29,792 nucleotides of DNA from Flavobacterium psychrophilum (lineage in GTDB: Bacteria; Bacteroidota; Bacteroidia; Flavobacteriales; Flavobacteriaceae): contig CAMAWK010000009.1 in the NCBI GenBank assembly GCA_945861915.1, positions 1 through 29,792 of the forward strand. Direction: 5' to 3'. The notes under the pieces were generated by a model. That model made no database searches, was not told the origin of the DNA, and worked only from the letters and a program-made list of their open reading frames with translations. This document shows, piece after piece, positions 6,740 to 15,334 of this stretch (position 1 is its first letter; every line of letters begins with the position of its first letter). Position numbers and translations under genes: made by a program.

Positions 6740-7567
6740 ATGCAGCAAATAGTAAATTTTATTATAAAAAACAGTAATAGATTGCTGTTTTTGCTGCTTT
6801 TAATATTTTCGTTATTTCTTACCATTCAATCGCATTCGTATCATAAAAGTAGAATTATTAGTTCCGCTAATTTTTTGAGCGGAGGTGTTTATGACAAAAT
6901 AAATAATATCAGTGAGTATTTTAGTCTTAGAACACAAAATGACGCACTTGCTCAGGAAAACGCCAAACTTCGAAGCATTCTTTTTAACGCAAAAGACACT
7001 GCTTCAATTTCAAAAATAGATAGTATAAAAGGGCTTCGTCCTACAGATATTATTGTCTCAAAAGTGATTCACAACTCATACAATACCTACGAAAATTACT
7101 TAACTATAAATTCTGGAAGTGTTCATGGAGTTAGACCAGACATGGGAGTTGTAAATAGTTTAGGAGTAGTCGGAATTGTTGATGACACTTCGCCAGGGTA
7201 TGCAACAGTGGTGAGTATCCTAAATACTAAATCACAAATAAACGCAAAAATTAAAAAATCAAATCATTTTGGTTCACTAGTTTGGAATGGTAAAAGCACT
7301 GGTTTTGTTCAACTTATAGACATTCCAAGATTGGCAGCAATTAAAAAAGGAGATACAATTGTAACCGGTGGACAATCGGTTATTTTTCCTGAAAACTTAA
7401 ACATCGGTACAATTGACAAAATTTATGTTGATAACGAAACAAATTATTATACTTTGAACATAAAACTCTTTAATGATATGACTAATTTAGGTCACGTATA
7501 TATCATAAAAAGCAAAGACCGGGAGGAAATTATTAATCTAGAAAAAAGGGAAGAAAAAGATGAATAA
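6740..7567 (+). CDS. mreC: Rod shape-determining protein MreC
   Basis: MreC is the periplasmic scaffold of the elongasome, anchored by one helix and linking MreB/MreD to PBP2. The 275-residue protein has a short cytoplasmic start, one membrane helix at about residues 14-30 ('RLLFLLLLIFSLFLTIQ'), a coiled-coil stretch around 55-80 ('RTQNDALAQENAKLRSILF') and a beta-rich periplasmic domain with the family-typical 'LTINSGSVHGVRPDMGVVNSLGVVGIV' and 'GDTIVTGGQSVIFPENLNIGTI'. The highly charged C-terminal tail is typical of Bacteroidetes MreC. Its stop codon overlaps the start of mreD by 8 bp, indicating translational coupling. Confidence 0.94.
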   Translation: MQQIVNFIIKNSNRLLFLLLLIFSLFLTIQSHSYHKSRIISSANFLSGGVYDKINNISEYFSLRTQNDALAQENAKLRSILFNAKDTASISKIDSIKGLRPTDIIVSKVIHNSYNTYENYLTINSGSVHGVRPDMGVVNSLGVVGIVDDTSPGYATVVSILNTKSQINAKIKKSNHFGSLVWNGKSTGFVQLIDIPRLAAIKKGDTIVTGGQSVIFPENLNIGTIDKIYVDNETNYYTLNIKLFNDMTNLGHVYIIKSKDREEIINLEKREEKDE

Positions 7568-8066
7568 TGAATTGTTCATGAATATTTTTCGTTTCATATT
7601 GTTGTTGTTGGTTCAAATAATCATCTTCAACAACATGAATTTTTTGGGATACATTAGCCCTTTTCCTTATGTCCTTTTTATCATTTTATATCCTGTAAAC
7701 GGGAATAAATACGGACTTCTTTTGGCTAGTTTCTTACTTGGAATTACATTAGATATATTTAGTAATTCAGGCGGAATTCACGCAGCAGCAAGTATTGTTT
7801 TAGCCTATTACAGACCTTATATATTTAAGTTTTCATTCGGTGTAAGTTATGAGTATCAAACCGTAAAATTAAATGATGTATTAACGCCAGAACGATTTTC
7901 GTTTATACTAATTTCGGTACTGATTCATCATATTATACTCTTTATTTTAGAAACTTTCCAAATCAGTTTCTTTTGGGATACATTAGTTCGAATTATACTT
8001 AGTACTGTTTTCACTATTATCATTTGTATTATTATCATTTATTTGATAAAGCCTAACAGAAGATGA
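7560..8066 (+). CDS. mreD: Rod shape-determining protein MreD
   Basis: This 168-residue, very hydrophobic protein has about five predicted membrane helices (for example 'IFRFILLLLVQIIIF', 'YVLFIILYPV', 'GLLLASFLLGITLDIF', 'FILISVLIHHIILFIL', 'TVFTIIICIIIIYLI'). The 'GITLDIFSNSGGIHAAASIVLAYYRP' segment fits the MreD family of rod-shape membrane proteins. It overlaps mreC by 8 bp and mrdA by 4 bp, so the three are almost certainly translated from one message. Sequence conservation in MreD is low; the call rests on hydropathy, length and the unambiguous operon position. Confidence 0.92.
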   Translation: MNNELFMNIFRFILLLLVQIIIFNNMNFLGYISPFPYVLFIILYPVNGNKYGLLLASFLLGITLDIFSNSGGIHAAASIVLAYYRPYIFKFSFGVSYEYQTVKLNDVLTPERFSFILISVLIHHIILFILETFQISFFWDTLVRIILSTVFTIIICIIIIYLIKPNRR

Positions 8067-9997
8067 GAAAAGTTTTGCTTCCTTCGTTAATCATAATTAC
8101 TGCCTGTTTGCTGGTATTGCGATTGTTTTATTTACAAATAATTGATGATTCATTTAAACTAAAGTCCGACAATAATGCCATCAAAATACAATATGACTAT
8201 CCTGAGCGAGGCTATATTTATGACAGATTTGGAAAATTATTGGTAGCAAACCAACCTTCCTATGATATTATGGTTATTCCGAGGGAGATGAAAAACATCG
8301 ACACCTTAGAATTTTGCAAATTATTGGATGTTACCAAAGAAGATTTTATTAAAAAAATCGAAAAGGCAATTGTGTATAGTCCTAGACTTCCTTCGGTGTT
8401 TTTAGCACAATTAAACAAAAAAGAATTTGCCGCTTTTCAAGAAAAAATCCGAAAGTTTGAAGGCTTTTATTTCCAAAAGCGTTCCCTTAGAGATTATCAA
8501 GTAAATTTTGGTGCCAATATATTTGGATTCATCACGCAAGTGAATGAAAAATTAATTGAGAAAAACCCCTACTACAACAGCGGTGATTTAATTGGTAAAC
8601 AAGGTGTGGAGGAAAGTTATGAAGAAATTTTACGAGGTGTAAAAGGAGTAAAATATATTCAGAAAGACAAATACAATCGTGAAATAGGTTTGTTTAAAGA
8701 AGGAAAATACGATACCGTAGCTGTTCAAGGCAAAGATATTAATCTTTCTATAGATTTAGAACTTCAAAAATATGGCGAAGAATTAATGATTAACAAACGA
8801 GGAGGAATCGTGGCTATCGAACCTAAAACAGGCGAAATATTGGCTTTAGTTACTGCGCCTTCTTATGATCCTTCAATTTTAGTTGGACGTCAACGATCTA
8901 AAAATTATACGATTTTATATCGCGATTCTATCGCGAAACCTCTTTATGACAGAGGACTTTTAGCCGAGTATCCTCCGGGATCTCCCTTTAAAATTTTAAC
9001 AGGATTAGTTGGTCTTCAAGAAGGAGTAATCACAGAGCAAACCACTTTTATGTGTCATCATGGATTTAGCTATGCTAGAGGGCGATTTATGAAATGCCAC
9101 GGATCGGGACCTCATCAATTAAACAACGGAATTTATAATTCATGTAATGCTTATTTTGGGAATACCTACATGAAAACAATCAACAAATATGTCAGTCCGC
9201 CTTATGCAGTCAATGTTTGGAGTAAACATGTAAAAAGTTTCGGTTTAGGCAATTTTATGGGATATGATTTACCAACGGGTAGAAAAGGGAAAGTGCCCGA
9301 TTCAAAAACCTATAAAAAAATGTATCCAGACTGGAGATGGGATAGTAAAACGATTGTTTCAAATGCCATCGGACAAGGAGAAGTCTTAATGACTCCCATT
9401 CAACTAGCCAATATGATGGCTGCAGTTGCCAATCAAGGCTATTATTATACTCCCCATATTATTAAAAAAATAAAAGGGACAGTTATAGATAAAAAATACA
9501 CAACCAAACATAAAACTACTATTGATAAAAAATATTTCAGTCCAATGATTGCTGGATTGTTTGATGTTTACAATTTTGGAACTGCTCATGGTTTAAATGT
9601 GGAGGGAATTGACATTTGCGGAAAAACTGGAACTGCCGAAAATTTCGCCAAAATAGATGGTAAACGAACAAAATTAGAAGATCACTCGATTTTCGTGGCA
9701 TTTGCACCTAAAGATAATCCAAAGATTGCTTTGGCTATTTTTGTTGAAAATGGTGGATTTGGATCAACCATAGCGGGGCCAATAGCCAGTTTGATGATTG
9801 AAAAATACCTCAAACGTAAAATATCAAGAACCGATTTAGAAAAAAGAATTTTGGAGAGAAGTTTGCAAAGTAGATATGCTAAATTAGGGGGTTTGTCTGA
9901 AACTATTAAAATGGAATTACGAAGAAAAGATTCCCTTTTAAATCTAAAAAACAACCCTGTTCCAGTAAAAATTGATTCTGTTAAAAAAACAAATTAG
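8063..9997 (+). CDS. mrdA: Penicillin-binding protein 2 (elongasome transpeptidase)
   Basis: PBP2 is the monofunctional class B transpeptidase that cross-links peptidoglycan for lateral growth with RodA. The 644-residue protein has one N-terminal membrane helix (residues 5-25), a PBP dimerisation domain starting at 'RGYIYDRFGKLLVANQPSYDI' and a transpeptidase domain from about residue 250. All three catalytic motifs are present: S-x-x-K as SPFK (active serine at 307), S-x-N as SCN (360-362) and KTG (521-523). The SxxK motif has proline where threonine is common ('PPGSPFK'), a mild variant. The gene starts within the last codons of mreD (4-bp overlap) and is followed by rodA after 11 bp. Confidence 0.95.
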   Translation: MRKVLLPSLIIITACLLVLRLFYLQIIDDSFKLKSDNNAIKIQYDYPERGYIYDRFGKLLVANQPSYDIMVIPREMKNIDTLEFCKLLDVTKEDFIKKIEKAIVYSPRLPSVFLAQLNKKEFAAFQEKIRKFEGFYFQKRSLRDYQVNFGANIFGFITQVNEKLIEKNPYYNSGDLIGKQGVEESYEEILRGVKGVKYIQKDKYNREIGLFKEGKYDTVAVQGKDINLSIDLELQKYGEELMINKRGGIVAIEPKTGEILALVTAPSYDPSILVGRQRSKNYTILYRDSIAKPLYDRGLLAEYPPGSPFKILTGLVGLQEGVITEQTTFMCHHGFSYARGRFMKCHGSGPHQLNNGIYNSCNAYFGNTYMKTINKYVSPPYAVNVWSKHVKSFGLGNFMGYDLPTGRKGKVPDSKTYKKMYPDWRWDSKTIVSNAIGQGEVLMTPIQLANMMAAVANQGYYYTPHIIKKIKGTVIDKKYTTKHKTTIDKKYFSPMIAGLFDVYNFGTAHGLNVEGIDICGKTGTAENFAKIDGKRTKLEDHSIFVAFAPKDNPKIALAIFVENGGFGSTIAGPIASLMIEKYLKRKISRTDLEKRILERSLQSRYAKLGGLSETIKMELRRKDSLLNLKNNPVPVKIDSVKKTN

Positions 9998-10008
9998 TAC
10001 GCATTGAT

Positions 10009-11244
10009 ATGAAAAATCAAAGTATTTCGAACAATATAGACTGGATATGCGTTATTATCTACAGCTTACTTGTATTGATGGGTTGGCTGAATATCTATTC
10101 CTCCTCGTTATCCTCATTCGAAGGTACTTACGAGAAACAACTGATTTTTATTGTTCTTACTATTCCATTAATTTTTATTGTACTCTCCGTTGACGGAAAA
10201 TTCTATGAAAAATATGCCAGTATCATTTTTGGAATTTCCTTACTTTCATTGGCAGGTTTGTTTGTAGCTGGAAAAACCATTGCTGGACAACGTTGTTGGT
10301 ATGGCTTTGGTAGTTTTACGCTACAACCTTCAGAATTTGCAAAAGCCGCTACAGCATTAGCCATTGCCAAATATTTAAGTGATTCTCAAATCAACTTAAA
10401 GAATCTCAACACCCAAATGCAAGCTCTAATTCTAGTTTTTCTGCCTGTATTATTAATTCTACCACAACCCGATCCAGGAAGTGCTTTAATTTATAGCATC
10501 TTTATTTTGGTTTTGTATCGCGAAGGCTTACCGTCTTGGTATGTTTGGACAGGATTTAACACGATACTTTTATTTGTGTTTACGCTGATATTACCGCCTC
10601 AATATGTCATTCTAATTGCTTTAATTATTATTGCGTTAATACATTACAAATCCCGATTGGGAGACAGAAATATCGTTTTGAGTAGTATTCTTTTTGTTTT
10701 AATTTCAGGATTTGTACTTTCTGTAAATTATGTTTTTAATCATGTTTTCAAACAACACCACCGGGATCGTTTCAATATATTACTCGGAAAATCGGTTGAC
10801 ATGAAAGGCATAGGATATAACACAAATCAATCAGAAATAGCCATTGGTTCAGGAGGTTGGTTTGGTAAAGGTTTTCTAGAAGGCACACAAACCAAAGGCG
10901 GTTTTGTACCCGAACAACACACCGATTACATTTTTACTACCGTGGGCGAGGAATGGGGATTTATTGGTTCGCTGCTTGTAATAGGATTATTTGTGACTTT
11001 AATTTTAAGAATCATTTACTTATCCGAAAGGCAAAAAACCAAATTTAGTAGAGTCTATGGCTATTGTGTGGCAGGTATTTTGTTCATCCATTTCTTTGTT
11101 AATATCTCTATGGTAGTAGGGATATTTCCCACTATTGGTGTCCCTTTACCTTTCTTTTCATATGGAGGCTCCGGACTTTGGGGATTTACCATACTCCTTT
11201 TTATTTTCATAAAAATGGATGCCAATAAAGTGAATGAGTGGTAG
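10009..11244 (+). CDS. rodA: Peptidoglycan glycosyltransferase RodA (SEDS family)
   Basis: RodA polymerises lipid II into glycan strands in the inner membrane as partner of PBP2. The 411-residue polytopic protein has about ten membrane helices and SEDS landmarks: 'QRCWYGFGSFTLQPSEFAKAATALAIAKYLS' (near 95-125), 'LPQPDPGSALIY', 'GSGGWFGKGFLEGTQTKGGFVPEQHTDYIF' with the essential Glu/His region, and the C-terminal 'PTIGVPLPFFSYGGSGL'. It is the last gene of the mre cluster; the convergent mfd gene ends 31 bp beyond, with no obvious hairpin terminator between them. Confidence 0.95.
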   Translation: MKNQSISNNIDWICVIIYSLLVLMGWLNIYSSSLSSFEGTYEKQLIFIVLTIPLIFIVLSVDGKFYEKYASIIFGISLLSLAGLFVAGKTIAGQRCWYGFGSFTLQPSEFAKAATALAIAKYLSDSQINLKNLNTQMQALILVFLPVLLILPQPDPGSALIYSIFILVLYREGLPSWYVWTGFNTILLFVFTLILPPQYVILIALIIIALIHYKSRLGDRNIVLSSILFVLISGFVLSVNYVFNHVFKQHHRDRFNILLGKSVDMKGIGYNTNQSEIAIGSGGWFGKGFLEGTQTKGGFVPEQHTDYIFTTVGEEWGFIGSLLVIGLFVTLILRIIYLSERQKTKFSRVYGYCVAGILFIHFFVNISMVVGIFPTIGVPLPFFSYGGSGLWGFTILLFIFIKMDANKVNEW

Positions 11245-11275
11245 ATTTTAGCATTTGAAAGGCTGGAAGATTTTT

Positions 11276-14200
11276 TTATTTCCCCAACATCTCCATCAAC
11301 TCCAATGCTCTCCTTGTTGTTTTCACATTATCAAAAGTGAGCAAAAGTCGTAAACCAGCAGGTGTTTGTTTTTCTTTCATAACGCAAATGTTGCTGTTTT
11401 TTTGGACAAACTGAATCACTTGATGAAAACGTTTCGAAGTATAAAAATCCGAATTTTGATCTGCAACAAAATAGCCAATCATCTTGCCTTTTTTCATCAC
11501 CAATTTTTCGATTCCTACTTTGGTTGCAATCCATTTGATGCGAATGCTGTTCATCAAAGCCAAGGCTCTTGGTGGCATGGGACCAAAACGGTCAATGAGT
11601 TTGTTTTGAAAAACGATTAATTCTTCTTCGTTTTTTAGGGTGCCTAATTCGTTATACAAACTCAATCGCTCGGTGATTGCATTGATATATTCGTCTGAAA
11701 ACAACAACTCAAAATCGGTGTCGATTTGCAGGTCTTTTACATATTCTTTTTCGACGCCGCTATCTTCGTTTTCATATAGCTCCTTGAATTCGTTTTCCTT
11801 CAATTCATCGATAGCTTCGTTCATAATTTTTTGATAGGTATCAAAACCAATTTCGTTAATGAAGCCCGATTGTTCGCCTCCCAATAAATCGCCTGCACCA
11901 CGAATCTCCAAATCCTTCATCGCAATATTGAAACCACTTCCCAAATCGGAGAATTGTTCCAAGGCTTGAATTCGTTTTCGAGCATCATCCGTCATTGCCG
12001 AATAGGGCGGACAAATAAAATAACAAAACGCTTTCTTGTTGCTCCGCCCTACCCGACCTCGCATTTGATGCAAATCGGACAAGCCAAAATTATTAGCATT
12101 ATTAATAAAAATGGTGTTTGCGTTGGGAACATCTAATCCAGATTCGATAATGGTGGTAGCTACTAATACATCGAATTCACCGTTCATAAACGCCAACATC
12201 AATTCCTCTAATTTGCTACCTTCCATTTGACCGTGACCAATGCCCACTCGTGAATCAGGCACCAATCGCTGAATCATTCCCGCCATTTCCTTAATATTTT
12301 CGATTCGATTATTGATAAAAAAAACCTGTCCGTTTCTTTGAATTTCATACGAAATGGCATCTCGAATTAGTTCTTCGTTAAAGCCAACCACATTGGTTTC
12401 GATAGGATAGCGATTGGGCGGTGGCGTTGTAATGACGGATAAATCTCGTGCCGCCATCAACGAAAACTGCAAGGTTCTCGGAATGGGTGTGGCAGTTAAA
12501 GTCAACGTATCCACATTGGCAGCGATGGTTTTGAGTTTGTCTTTTACGTTGACGCCAAATTTTTGTTCTTCATCGACAATCAACAATCCAAGGTCTTTGA
12601 AAACGACATTTTTGTTGACCAATTGATGCGTTCCAATCACAATATCGAGTTTGCCTTCGGCTAATTGTTGGAGTGTTTCCGCCTTTTGTTTGGCAGTTCT
12701 AAAACGGTTTAAATAGCCAATAGAAACGGGCATTTCTTTTAACCTTTCGGTAAAAGTTCGATAATGCTGATATGCCAAAATGGTGGTTGGCACCAAAACG
12801 GCGACTTGTTTCGAATTGTCAACGGCTTTGAAAGCCGCACGAATCGCCACTTCGGTTTTACCAAATCCTACATCGCCACAAACTAGGCGATCCATCGGTC
12901 GGTCGCTTTCCATATCGGCTTTGACTTCTGCTGTTGATTTGGTTTGGTCGGGAGTGTCTTCGTAAATGAAGGAACTTTCTAATTCGTTTTGCAAATAACT
13001 GTCCGGTGCAAACTGAAATCCTTTTTCCAATTTTCGTTTGGCATACAACTGAATCAAGTTGAACGCTATATTTTTGACCCGAGCTTTGGTTTTTTGCTTG
13101 AGGACTTTCCAGGCATTCGACCCGAGTTTATAAATTTTGGGTGGCGTTCCGTCTTTTCCGGTGTATTTCGAAATCTTGTAAAGGGAGTGAATACTCACAT
13201 ACACAATATCATTGTCGGCATAAACGAGTTTGATGGCCTCTTGAGTTTTGCCTTCGACTTGAATTTTTTGCAAGCCGCCAAATTTACCTATTCCGTGATC
13301 GATATGCGTAACGTAATCGCCCACAGACAATGTGGTCAATTCTTTGAGCGTGATATTTTGTTTTTTGGAACTGTTGTTTTTAATGCTAAATTTATGATAA
13401 CGCTCAAAAATTTGATGGTCGGTGTAACAAGCGATTTGGTTTTCTTCGTCTATAAAACCTTGATAAATGGGCAAAACAATCGTGTGGTATTGTTTGCGAA
13501 TACTTTCGTGATTGGCTTCGTCCAATGATTCAAAAATATCGTGAAACCGTTTGGCTTGTGCCTCATTGGAACAAAACAAATAATTTTTATAGCCATTAAA
13601 ATGATTATCATTCAAATTATTCAATAACAAATCGAATTGTTTGTTGAATGATGGTTGCGGTTTTATATAAAAATCGAATGTTTTTTGGACTTTATAAAAA
13701 GGTTTACTACTCCATTCAACAATCGAAAAATCGAGACTTTTTTTGACAAAACCGTTCTGATTCAAGTATAATTGTTGCGGTTCGAGGTGTTTTACAGTCG
13801 ATTTCAGATTATCGAAAATTTCGCTGGCTTTGGCAAAAAGTTTGTCTAATTTAGAAAGCAGCAATTCGGTATCTTGTATAAAAAGAATGGTTTGGCTGCT
13901 GATATATTCTAAAAAACTCTCACGGTTTTCTTCAAAAAACTGATTCTCGACATTGGGAATAATCGTGATTTTATTTTGCTTTTCGATAGATAATTGGGTT
14001 TCTACATCAAAACTTCGAATGCTATCGACTTCGTTACCAAAAAACTCTATTCGGTACGGATGATCATTCGAAAAAGAAAACACATCGACAATACCGCCAC
14101 GAACTGAAAATTCACCTGGTTCGGTAATGAAATCCACTCGTTTGAATTCGTATTCGAACAAGACTTCGTTGATAAAATCGATAGAAACTTTGTCGCCGAC

Positions 14201-14641
14201 CGTTACTTTCAAGGTGTTTTTTTCCAACTCTTTGTGGGTAATAACTTTCTCGAAAAGTGCTTCAGGGTAGGTTACAATAATAGCCGATTTTTTGAGGGAA
14301 TTAATTCTATTCAACACCTCAGCACGCAACAACACATTGGCGTTGTCGGTGTCTTCTATTTGATACGGACGACGATAGGAACCGGGATAAAAAAGCACAT
14401 CTTGCTCGCCAACCATTTGCTCTAAATCGTTCAAATAATAAGCGGCTTCTTCCTTGTCGTTTAAGATAAGTAAAAAGGGTTTATCTGTTTTTTTGAAAAG
14501 CGATTGAACCACAAACGAAAACGAAGAACCGAGCAATCCATTCAACTGAATTTTGGATTCTGTTTGCTGCAAACTAGCAACTACTTGCTTAATTTTGGGT
14601 GAATTATCGTAGGTGTTATATAATATACTTTTACTCAACAC
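11276..14641 (-). CDS. mfd: Transcription-repair coupling factor Mfd
   Basis: Mfd is an ATP-driven translocase that removes RNA polymerase stalled at DNA lesions and recruits UvrA. The 1121-residue protein (family usually 1100-1200) has the UvrB-like N-terminal modules ('FPGSYRRPYQIEDTDNANVLLRAEVLN', 'EPGEFSVRGGIVDVFSF'), the RNAP-interacting CarD-like domain near 435-500 ('LSVGDYVTHIDHGIGKFGGL'), the helicase core with Walker A 'GDVGFGKTE' near 589-597 and DEEQ box near 690, motifs VI and TRG ('QMRGRVGRSNKKAFCYF'), and the C-terminal TRCF domain. The start is a GTG at 14641; no upstream ATG fits. It overlaps the upstream lipoprotein stop by 11 bp, so expression is probably coupled. Confidence 0.96.
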   Translation of the reverse strand: MLSKSILYNTYDNSPKIKQVVASLQQTESKIQLNGLLGSSFSFVVQSLFKKTDKPFLLILNDKEEAAYYLNDLEQMVGEQDVLFYPGSYRRPYQIEDTDNANVLLRAEVLNRINSLKKSAIIVTYPEALFEKVITHKELEKNTLKVTVGDKVSIDFINEVLFEYEFKRVDFITEPGEFSVRGGIVDVFSFSNDHPYRIEFFGNEVDSIRSFDVETQLSIEKQNKITIIPNVENQFFEENRESFLEYISSQTILFIQDTELLLSKLDKLFAKASEIFDNLKSTVKHLEPQQLYLNQNGFVKKSLDFSIVEWSSKPFYKVQKTFDFYIKPQPSFNKQFDLLLNNLNDNHFNGYKNYLFCSNEAQAKRFHDIFESLDEANHESIRKQYHTIVLPIYQGFIDEENQIACYTDHQIFERYHKFSIKNNSSKKQNITLKELTTLSVGDYVTHIDHGIGKFGGLQKIQVEGKTQEAIKLVYADNDIVYVSIHSLYKISKYTGKDGTPPKIYKLGSNAWKVLKQKTKARVKNIAFNLIQLYAKRKLEKGFQFAPDSYLQNELESSFIYEDTPDQTKSTAEVKADMESDRPMDRLVCGDVGFGKTEVAIRAAFKAVDNSKQVAVLVPTTILAYQHYRTFTERLKEMPVSIGYLNRFRTAKQKAETLQQLAEGKLDIVIGTHQLVNKNVVFKDLGLLIVDEEQKFGVNVKDKLKTIAANVDTLTLTATPIPRTLQFSLMAARDLSVITTPPPNRYPIETNVVGFNEELIRDAISYEIQRNGQVFFINNRIENIKEMAGMIQRLVPDSRVGIGHGQMEGSKLEELMLAFMNGEFDVLVATTIIESGLDVPNANTIFINNANNFGLSDLHQMRGRVGRSNKKAFCYFICPPYSAMTDDARKRIQALEQFSDLGSGFNIAMKDLEIRGAGDLLGGEQSGFINEIGFDTYQKIMNEAIDELKENEFKELYENEDSGVEKEYVKDLQIDTDFELLFSDEYINAITERLSLYNELGTLKNEEELIVFQNKLIDRFGPMPPRALALMNSIRIKWIATKVGIEKLVMKKGKMIGYFVADQNSDFYTSKRFHQVIQFVQKNSNICVMKEKQTPAGLRLLLTFDNVKTTRRALELMEMLGK

Positions 14642-15227
14642 GAGGCAAATTTGGGTCAGGTTCTACATTTGGAATCGCTCTTGCGGAATCCATCATCATT
14701 CGCAATTCAGATTCTCCTTCCTCCAATGGAATTTTACTGATTTTTACAATCTTATCCATTTGGTTTTGCAATGAAGTAAGTTCCTCATTCATTTGAGTAA
14801 TCAAAACCAACACTTTTTGTTCAGGAATATTTTTGAGATGAATAAATAAATCGAGTAATCGAACTTTTGTGATTAATGTGGCAATTCTGGCTTTTATTTG
14901 TGGTTTATCAAATTCGATGGGAATATTGTCGTTGAGAGCAATTGCTTTTTTAGAAAGTTCTGTCGCCTTCTTTTGAAAAGCAGCTATAGTTTTGGTAGGT
15001 TTTTGGTTTAATTCTGTCAAAAACAAACGCCATTCTTGCCAGGAAGCGGATTTATTTTGTGCCAATAAACTAGCACTATTAAAAAGCCAAGCAGCATTGA
15101 TTTTTTCATAAACCAATTCCTTTTTTTTGAGGTCTTTTTGGGTGTCAATAAGTTGCTTTTCTCGTTCTTTATTACAAGATGATAATGCAAATACAAGAAA
15201 AAGAAAATAGGCAAACGGGAATTTCAT
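14631..15227 (-). CDS. Small lipoprotein of unknown function, co-transcribed with mfd
   Basis: From the ATG at 15227 this gives a 198-residue protein with a lipoprotein signal (MKFPFAYFLFLVFALSSC), the modified cysteine at about residue 18. The mature part is largely helical and rich in Lys, Glu, Gln and Leu, with heptad-like stretches ('KEREKQLIDTQKDLKKKELVYEKI', 'QMNEELTSLQNQMDKIVKI'), suggesting a coiled-coil periplasmic or outer-membrane-attached protein. No known domain is recognised. A longer frame would start at a TTG at 15248, but that start would overlap the likely -7 box, so the ATG is preferred. The stop overlaps the mfd start by 11 bp; a functional link to Mfd is not implied. Confidence 0.83.
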   Translation of the reverse strand: MKFPFAYFLFLVFALSSCNKEREKQLIDTQKDLKKKELVYEKINAAWLFNSASLLAQNKSASWQEWRLFLTELNQKPTKTIAAFQKKATELSKKAIALNDNIPIEFDKPQIKARIATLITKVRLLDLFIHLKNIPEQKVLVLITQMNEELTSLQNQMDKIVKISKIPLEEGESELRMMMDSARAIPNVEPDPNLPRVE

Positions 15228-15245
15228 TATTGATGCTTTTGACAG

Positions 15246-15261
15246 CAAAGTTACAAAGTTA
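15246..15261 (-). promoter_or_regulatory. Tandem -7-like boxes upstream of the lipoprotein-mfd unit
   Basis: On the minus strand TAACTTTG occurs twice back to back (15254-15261 and 15246-15253), each a perfect TAnnTTTG match about 20-35 bases before the ATG at 15227. No TTG -33 element sits at the expected 19-base spacing from either, so the promoter call is tentative. Its position argues against the upstream TTG start at 15248. Confidence 0.45.
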
Positions 15262-15334
15262 ATACTGATAGTATAAAATATTTCTAGTTATAAATTCTAC
15301 TATTTATTCCGTTTCGAAATAACCCTTTTTAAAA

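Noticed and set aside
8981..8992. PBP2 SxxK motif reads SPFK in place of the more usual STFK
   Set aside because: Ser and Lys, the required residues, are kept, and SxN and KTG are intact; treated as normal variation, not inactivation.
12989..13528. 179-codon open frame on the + strand inside mfd
   Set aside because: It lies fully antisense to well-conserved Mfd sequence (CarD-like and adjacent domains), with no recognisable protein features; it is a shadow frame.
15228..15248. TTG start at 15248 for the mfd-linked lipoprotein
   Set aside because: It would overlap a likely -7 box and place seven residues before a perfect lipoprotein signal; the ATG at 15227 is preferred.
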